Shown in pieces: positions 7,077 through 9,192 of a DNA stretch of 9,192 bases. Position 1 is the first letter of the stretch. Each line of letters opens with the position of its first letter. This DNA comes from Pseudomonadota bacterium (GTDB lineage: Bacteria; Pseudomonadota; Gammaproteobacteria; Burkholderiales; Eutrophovitaceae), in NCBI GenBank assembly GCA_002704665.1, contig PAHB01000012.1:1-9192 (forward strand), read 5' to 3'. The notes below the pieces were generated by a model. It saw nothing but the letters and a program-made list of their open reading frames with translations. It was not told the origin of the DNA and searched no databases. A program made the translations under genes and the position numbers.

Positions 7077-8545
7077 TAATAATACCTTCTCGGTCTAGGG
7101 TCTTTTTTATCTTCGATATAATCTTCAGGATGTTTGATTAATCCGCCCTGCCTGAAGCGCATTACTGCTTGGGTCATTGTATCAACCAAGTCATCGTGAT
7201 CTCCGTGAGGAAAGGCTGCACATTCTTCTATAACCTCTTCCGCGAATTTCTGATCTGGCGCCCATATCATTCCAGACTCAAATAACGGAGCCACTGCGTT
7301 TATCCTTGAATGCTTATCATGTCCTTTGCTCGGTGTAAAGGAAACAACTGGGATATCCATCTGTCTAAGTTCATACATTAAAGGTAATCCAGAAGCTTTT
7401 GCTTCTACTATTACCGTCTCTGGTTGCCAGTATTTGTATTGTTGTAGAGCTCTACGTCTTAACTCAGGAAACTCATACCTACCTTTTACAGAATCTAGTA
7501 GTAATAAATTAGCCCCACTATCCTCATCTGGATAAAATATACCCCACGTGGTAATGGCACTAAAGTCAGCAGTTTCTTTTTTCAAGAATGCTGTATCGTA
7601 AGATTGTATGACATGTTGTAATGGCGGTATATATTCTTTGTCATAAATCCTCCACCATTCTCTTTTAATAATAGCTCCTTCATCAGAAGTTGGTTGTTGC
7701 ATCCATTGTGCATTCCATTTCTTAACAGGTAATGTCGCTTTAACTTTTTCTAGTTCCTCTTGATCCCAATACTCTGGCCACACTGGTCCGTGGTCCATGA
7801 GCGCCGGAAATTCAACCACTTCCCATTGATCTCCTTTTACTTCTTTTTGAGCTTTTAATAATTGAGCTGTTAAATCTTTGGTAGACCATCTTGTCATTAC
7901 AAGCACGATTGAAGCTCCTGGCTGCAAACGTTGACGTGGACCTGATGTATACCACTCGTAAGCGTTTTCTAATGCTTGATCTGACATTGCGTCCTGTTCC
8001 GAGTGTGGGTCATCTATAATCAATAAGTCCGCACCACGGCCCGTGATTGCTCCACCAACACCAGCTGCAAAATACTCACCACCTTGAGCTGTCTCCCAAC
8101 GACCAGCTGCTTTAGAGTCTTCTTGTAAACTAGTTTCAAAAATTTTCTTGTACTCTGGAGAATCAATTAAGTTTTTTGCTTTACGTCCAAACCTTATGGC
8201 TAGTTCTCCTGTGTGCGTGGCTTGAATGATCTTGAGTTTTGGTCTACGGCCCACCATCCATGCAGGCAAAAGATAAGATGCAAACTCTGATTTAGTGTGT
8301 CTTGGTGGCATATTAATAATTAAACGTTTTATTTCACCAGTTGATAGTTTATTAAATTTTTCTGCAATATGTCTATGATGAGATCCTTCTACAAAATCAG
8401 GCCACACACATTTGACAAAGGATAAAAAGTCATTCTTGGCCTTGTTCTGTATTTTTTTCTCTGCATGCAGTAGCTGTAAACTTTTAAATTTTTTTCTAAT
8501 GTCTGCTGGTAATTTATTTATATTAACTTTTGATAGATCAATCAT
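7076..8545 (-). CDS. terL: Terminase large subunit (DNA-packaging ATPase and nuclease)
   Basis: This 489-residue protein is the motor that translocates DNA through the portal and the nuclease that cuts it into genome units. In the ATPase half, MPPRHTKSE (79-87) is the Walker A-like loop, LLIIDDP (174-180) the Walker B strand with the catalytic acidic pair, and VMTRW (216-220) the coupling motif. The RNase H-like nuclease half shows the expected acidic residues: Asp317 in QSYDTAF, Glu381 in VEAKASG, and the GDHDDLVD cluster (448-455). The length is normal and both halves look intact. The start at 8545 has no clear Shine-Dalgarno sequence, and the first 30 residues look plausible for the family; a nearby upstream ATG (8573) is out of frame and closes after six codons. 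No small terminase gene is visible upstream; instead there is a 285-base non-coding region. The stop codon shares one base with the next start. Confidence 0.96.
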   Translation of the reverse strand: MIDLSKVNINKLPADIRKKFKSLQLLHAEKKIQNKAKNDFLSFVKCVWPDFVEGSHHRHIAEKFNKLSTGEIKRLIINMPPRHTKSEFASYLLPAWMVGRRPKLKIIQATHTGELAIRFGRKAKNLIDSPEYKKIFETSLQEDSKAAGRWETAQGGEYFAAGVGGAITGRGADLLIIDDPHSEQDAMSDQALENAYEWYTSGPRQRLQPGASIVLVMTRWSTKDLTAQLLKAQKEVKGDQWEVVEFPALMDHGPVWPEYWDQEELEKVKATLPVKKWNAQWMQQPTSDEGAIIKREWWRIYDKEYIPPLQHVIQSYDTAFLKKETADFSAITTWGIFYPDEDSGANLLLLDSVKGRYEFPELRRRALQQYKYWQPETVIVEAKASGLPLMYELRQMDIPVVSFTPSKGHDKHSRINAVAPLFESGMIWAPDQKFAEEVIEECAAFPHGDHDDLVDTMTQAVMRFRQGGLIKHPEDYIEDKKDPRPRRYY

Positions 8546-8654
8546 GTGTTATCTAAGACTGCTTATTTAGCATTTGAAAAATTTTTTTAAAAAATTTCTT
8601 TCCACTTCCTTAAGCATCAAAACGTTTTTAACAGCTAAAACACTCTGAATCAAG

Positions 8655-8675
8655 CCACTTTACAAAAAGCAGTGG
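8655..8675. repeat. Short inverted repeat at the left border of the GC-rich island
   Basis: CCACT (8655-8659) and AGTGG (8671-8675) are complementary across an 11-base A-rich loop. It is short enough to be chance, but it marks the compositional boundary. No T-run follows on the minus strand. Confidence 0.3.
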
Positions 8676-8693
8676 GACCCCTTTTTAAAAAAA

Positions 8694-8707
8694 GGTGGGT
8701 GGGTGGG
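8694..8707 (+). other. Tandem G-run, possible G-quadruplex
   Basis: The plus strand reads GG-T-GGG-T-GGG-T-GGG, four G-runs separated by single T bases, then CCC. Single-base loops favour a compact parallel quadruplex. With GG in the first run only two complete tetrads are certain; a three-tetrad form would need the earlier GGG at 8674-8676 and a long loop. The G-rich strand is the template for leftward transcription. Such runs are rare in DNA this AT-rich. Confidence 0.45.
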
Positions 8708-8717
8708 CCCGTGAGCA

Positions 8718-8750
8718 ACAAGCGGCAGGACAGGTTTGGGTCCTACTTGT
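8718..8750. repeat. Two-part stem-loop in the GC-rich island
   Basis: ACAAG (8718-8722) pairs with CTTGT (8746-8750), and inside it AGGAC (8727-8731) pairs with GTCCT (8740-8744) around an 8-base loop. Four bases against one form an asymmetric internal bulge. The nested pairing makes a structural element more plausible than either arm alone. Confidence 0.4.
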
Positions 8751-8754
8751 GTGC

Positions 8755-8786
8755 CGTGGTGCGGGGTAATTGATTCGTGGTGCGGG
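8755..8786. repeat. 11-bp direct repeat, copies 21 bp apart
   Basis: CGTGGTGCGGG occurs at 8755-8765 and again at 8776-8786, both exact. The 21-bp period equals about two turns of B-DNA, so two copies of a bound protein would face the same side of the helix. A protein-binding or packaging-recognition site upstream of terL is an inference from spacing and position. Confidence 0.6.
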
Positions 8787-8797
8787 TTGCCTGGTAC

Positions 8798-8818
8798 GTG
8801 CGCCCCGAAGGGGCGCAC
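8798..8818 (-). terminator. Strong GC hairpin after the 61-residue gene, possible terminator
   Basis: GTGCGCCCC (8798-8806) and GGGGCGCAC (8810-8818) pair perfectly over 9 bp around a 3-base loop. On the leftward transcript the tip reads CUUCGG, a sequence known to cap very stable hairpins. It begins 12 bases after the TAA of the 61-residue gene and precedes the terminase operon, a logical place for termination. No T-run follows on either strand, so it is not a classical intrinsic terminator. It could be an attenuator, an RNA-stabilising 3' end or part of the packaging region. Confidence 0.5.
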
Positions 8819-8830
8819 AACCTATAGTTG

Positions 8831-9016
8831 TTAGTCTAACAAAGTCATATAAGCTTTAGGATTTAACCTACTAAACTTGCTTAATGCCTTCTGCATCTCG
8901 TCATATAACTCAGCCAACTCTAGGTTTTTTATTCTGTGATATAACTTATGCTCTTCTGGTGTTAGCATCGCAGATTCACCCGAGTATGGATTTGTTGTTT
9001 TTATTAATTTATTCAT
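8831..9016 (-). CDS. Small conserved-looking phage protein (61 aa), function unknown
   Basis: The protein starts MNKLIKTTNPYSGESAMLTPEE and ends FSRLNPKAYMTLLD. The pattern NP-Y/F-SG, then LTPEE, LYxxIK, M-Q-KAL-S-F and AYxxLLD matches small proteins that I remember from T7-like and marine phages, where no function is assigned. It looks like a compact helical protein (about 18-50 helical, amphipathic) without a membrane segment or cysteine. It is too short for a usual small terminase subunit. Its ATG is the last three bases of a perfect inverted repeat, and a promoter-like sequence places the expected transcription start on the A of the ATG, so the message may be leaderless. GGGAG is only one base from the ATG, too close for a normal ribosome binding site. 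A strong hairpin follows its stop codon, so it may be its own transcription unit. Confidence 0.82.
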   Translation of the reverse strand: MNKLIKTTNPYSGESAMLTPEEHKLYHRIKNLELAELYDEMQKALSKFSRLNPKAYMTLLD

Positions 9017-9040
9017 ACTCCCATACTATATGGGAGTATG
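9014..9040. repeat. Perfect 12-bp inverted repeat covering a promoter and start codon, probable operator
   Basis: CATACTCCCATA (9014-9025) and TATGGGAGTATG (9029-9040) are exact reverse complements around a 3-base spacer. The repeat covers most of the spacer and the -10 region of the promoter below and ends exactly with the ATG of the 61-residue gene. In DNA it is a good candidate for a dimeric repressor site. In RNA read through from the upstream gene it would fold into a 12-bp hairpin hiding the AUG. Each arm also contains a shorter echo of CATACT, giving a partly repetitive site. Confidence 0.8.
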
Positions 9041-9051
9041 ATTGTTGTCAA
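9023..9051 (-). promoter_or_regulatory. Sigma-70-like promoter of the 61-residue gene, likely leaderless transcript
   Basis: The -35 box TTGACA (9046-9051) is a perfect match to consensus. Exactly 17 bases later is TAGTAT (9023-9028, 4 of 6); the overlapping TATAGT (9025-9030, 5 of 6) has a 15-base spacer. With the first choice, the usual start point seven bases past the -10 box is 9016, the A of the ATG; with the second the leader would be two bases. The -35 box begins two bases after the stop codon of the upstream gene. Confidence 0.65.
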
Positions 9052-9053
9052 GT

Positions 9054-9192
9054 CTATCTTCCAATTTGTTTTATCTTGGAAGTATCCACAACCCATGTAA
9101 TACCAATCTTCTTGGTACAATCATCAAGAGCTTTAGCTATTGCTTGGTCGTCGCCGTTCTCATACACAATGTCTTCTGACTTTTGTTTAAGA
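9054..9192 (-). CDS. C-terminal end of an unrecognised phage gene (partial, 5' end missing)
   Basis: An open frame enters from the right edge and gives 45 complete codons before TAG at 9054-9056. The visible part reads LKQKSEDIVYENGDDQ at its start and ITWVVDTSKIKQIGR at its end, with AIAKALDDCTKKIG between. The pattern suggests helix followed by a beta strand (ITWVVDT), a normal soluble alpha/beta C-terminus. I do not recognise the family. It is on the same strand as all other genes, and its stop lies just upstream of the promoter for the 61-residue gene. The other two minus-strand frames close quickly, which supports this one. Confidence 0.6.
   Translation of the reverse strand, partial: LKQKSEDIVYENGDDQAIAKALDDCTKKIGITWVVDTSKIKQIGR

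Larger units (their letters stand above)
8546..8830. other. Non-coding region upstream of terL with a GC-rich island
   Basis: I found no convincing gene in these 285 bases. The left part (8546-8660) is very AT-rich and contains a nearly self-complementary A/T tract at 8576-8598, which could bend or melt easily. Composition then changes sharply. By my count 77 of the 120 bases from 8701 to 8820 are G or C, against 16 of 70 at 8571-8640. The island carries a tandem GGG run, a two-part stem-loop, an 11-bp direct repeat and a strong 9-bp hairpin, each listed separately. The G bias is on the plus strand, so a leftward transcript would be C-rich here. Possible roles are a packaging or cohesive-end site, a control region for the structural operon or a structured leader RNA. 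None is proven. Confidence 0.6.

Noticed and set aside
7326..7535. Plus-strand open frame of 69 codons
   Set aside because: It is antisense to the nuclease half of terL, whose motifs are intact, and has no recognisable protein features.
8553..8573. Six-codon ATG frame just upstream of terL, possible leader peptide
   Set aside because: No ribosome binding site and no attenuator-like hairpin next to it; too short to support.
8576..8598. A/T-rich near-palindrome as an intrinsic terminator before terL
   Set aside because: The stem would be all A-T and weak, and a terminator here would block the packaging operon; better read as low-complexity AT DNA.
8711..8773. GTG-initiated plus-strand frame of 20 codons in the GC-rich island
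   Set aside because: It is very short, has no Shine-Dalgarno sequence and faces opposite to every other gene; chance is enough.
8546..8830. tRNA gene or other known RNA gene in the GC-rich island
   Set aside because: No cloverleaf arms or T-loop consensus could be assembled on either strand; only isolated hairpins are present.
8831..9016. 61-residue protein as the small terminase subunit
   Set aside because: It precedes terL but is much shorter than usual small terminases, shows no evident helix-turn-helix, and resembles a different small phage family.

Overview
The window is a block of the structural and packaging region of an AT-rich tailed double-stranded DNA bacteriophage (Caudoviricetes). 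Every gene I can support is on the minus strand, so the genes read right to left. The low GC content, the compact gene spacing, the portal type and the style of the two middle proteins match what I remember of uncultured marine phages and pelagiphage-like genomes. That origin is a recollection, not a database result.

Layout in transcription order, from the right edge. First is the C-terminal end of an unrecognised gene (9054-9192). Next is a 61-residue conserved-looking phage protein (8831-9016), whose start codon lies inside a perfect 12-bp inverted repeat that also covers a sigma-70-like promoter (9014-9051). A 285-base non-coding gap follows (8546-8830). Its right half is a GC-rich, repeat- and hairpin-bearing island, unlike its AT-rich surroundings. 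Then come the large terminase subunit (7076-8545), a 635-residue protein (5169-7076), a 720-residue protein (3007-5169), the portal protein (497-2998), a 56-residue basic protein (309-479) and a small membrane protein cut by the left edge (1-307).

From the terminase to the left edge the genes are tightly packed. The stop and start codons of the first three share one base (TAATG) at both joints. The portal's ribosome binding site overlaps the preceding stop codon, and the last two genes are one base apart. This implies one translationally coupled operon. The terminase would translocate and cut DNA into a procapsid through the portal. The two large proteins between terL and portal are probably virion-associated or internal proteins, but their function is unknown. 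They share short glycine-rich motifs and helix-turn-helix-like modules. One carries an HNH-like motif and the other an internal twin-arginine-like motif.

The two most interesting points are the promoter/palindrome/start-codon arrangement upstream of the 61-residue gene and the GC-rich island upstream of terL, where no small terminase gene is visible. No tRNA, CRISPR array, insertion sequence or integrase was seen.
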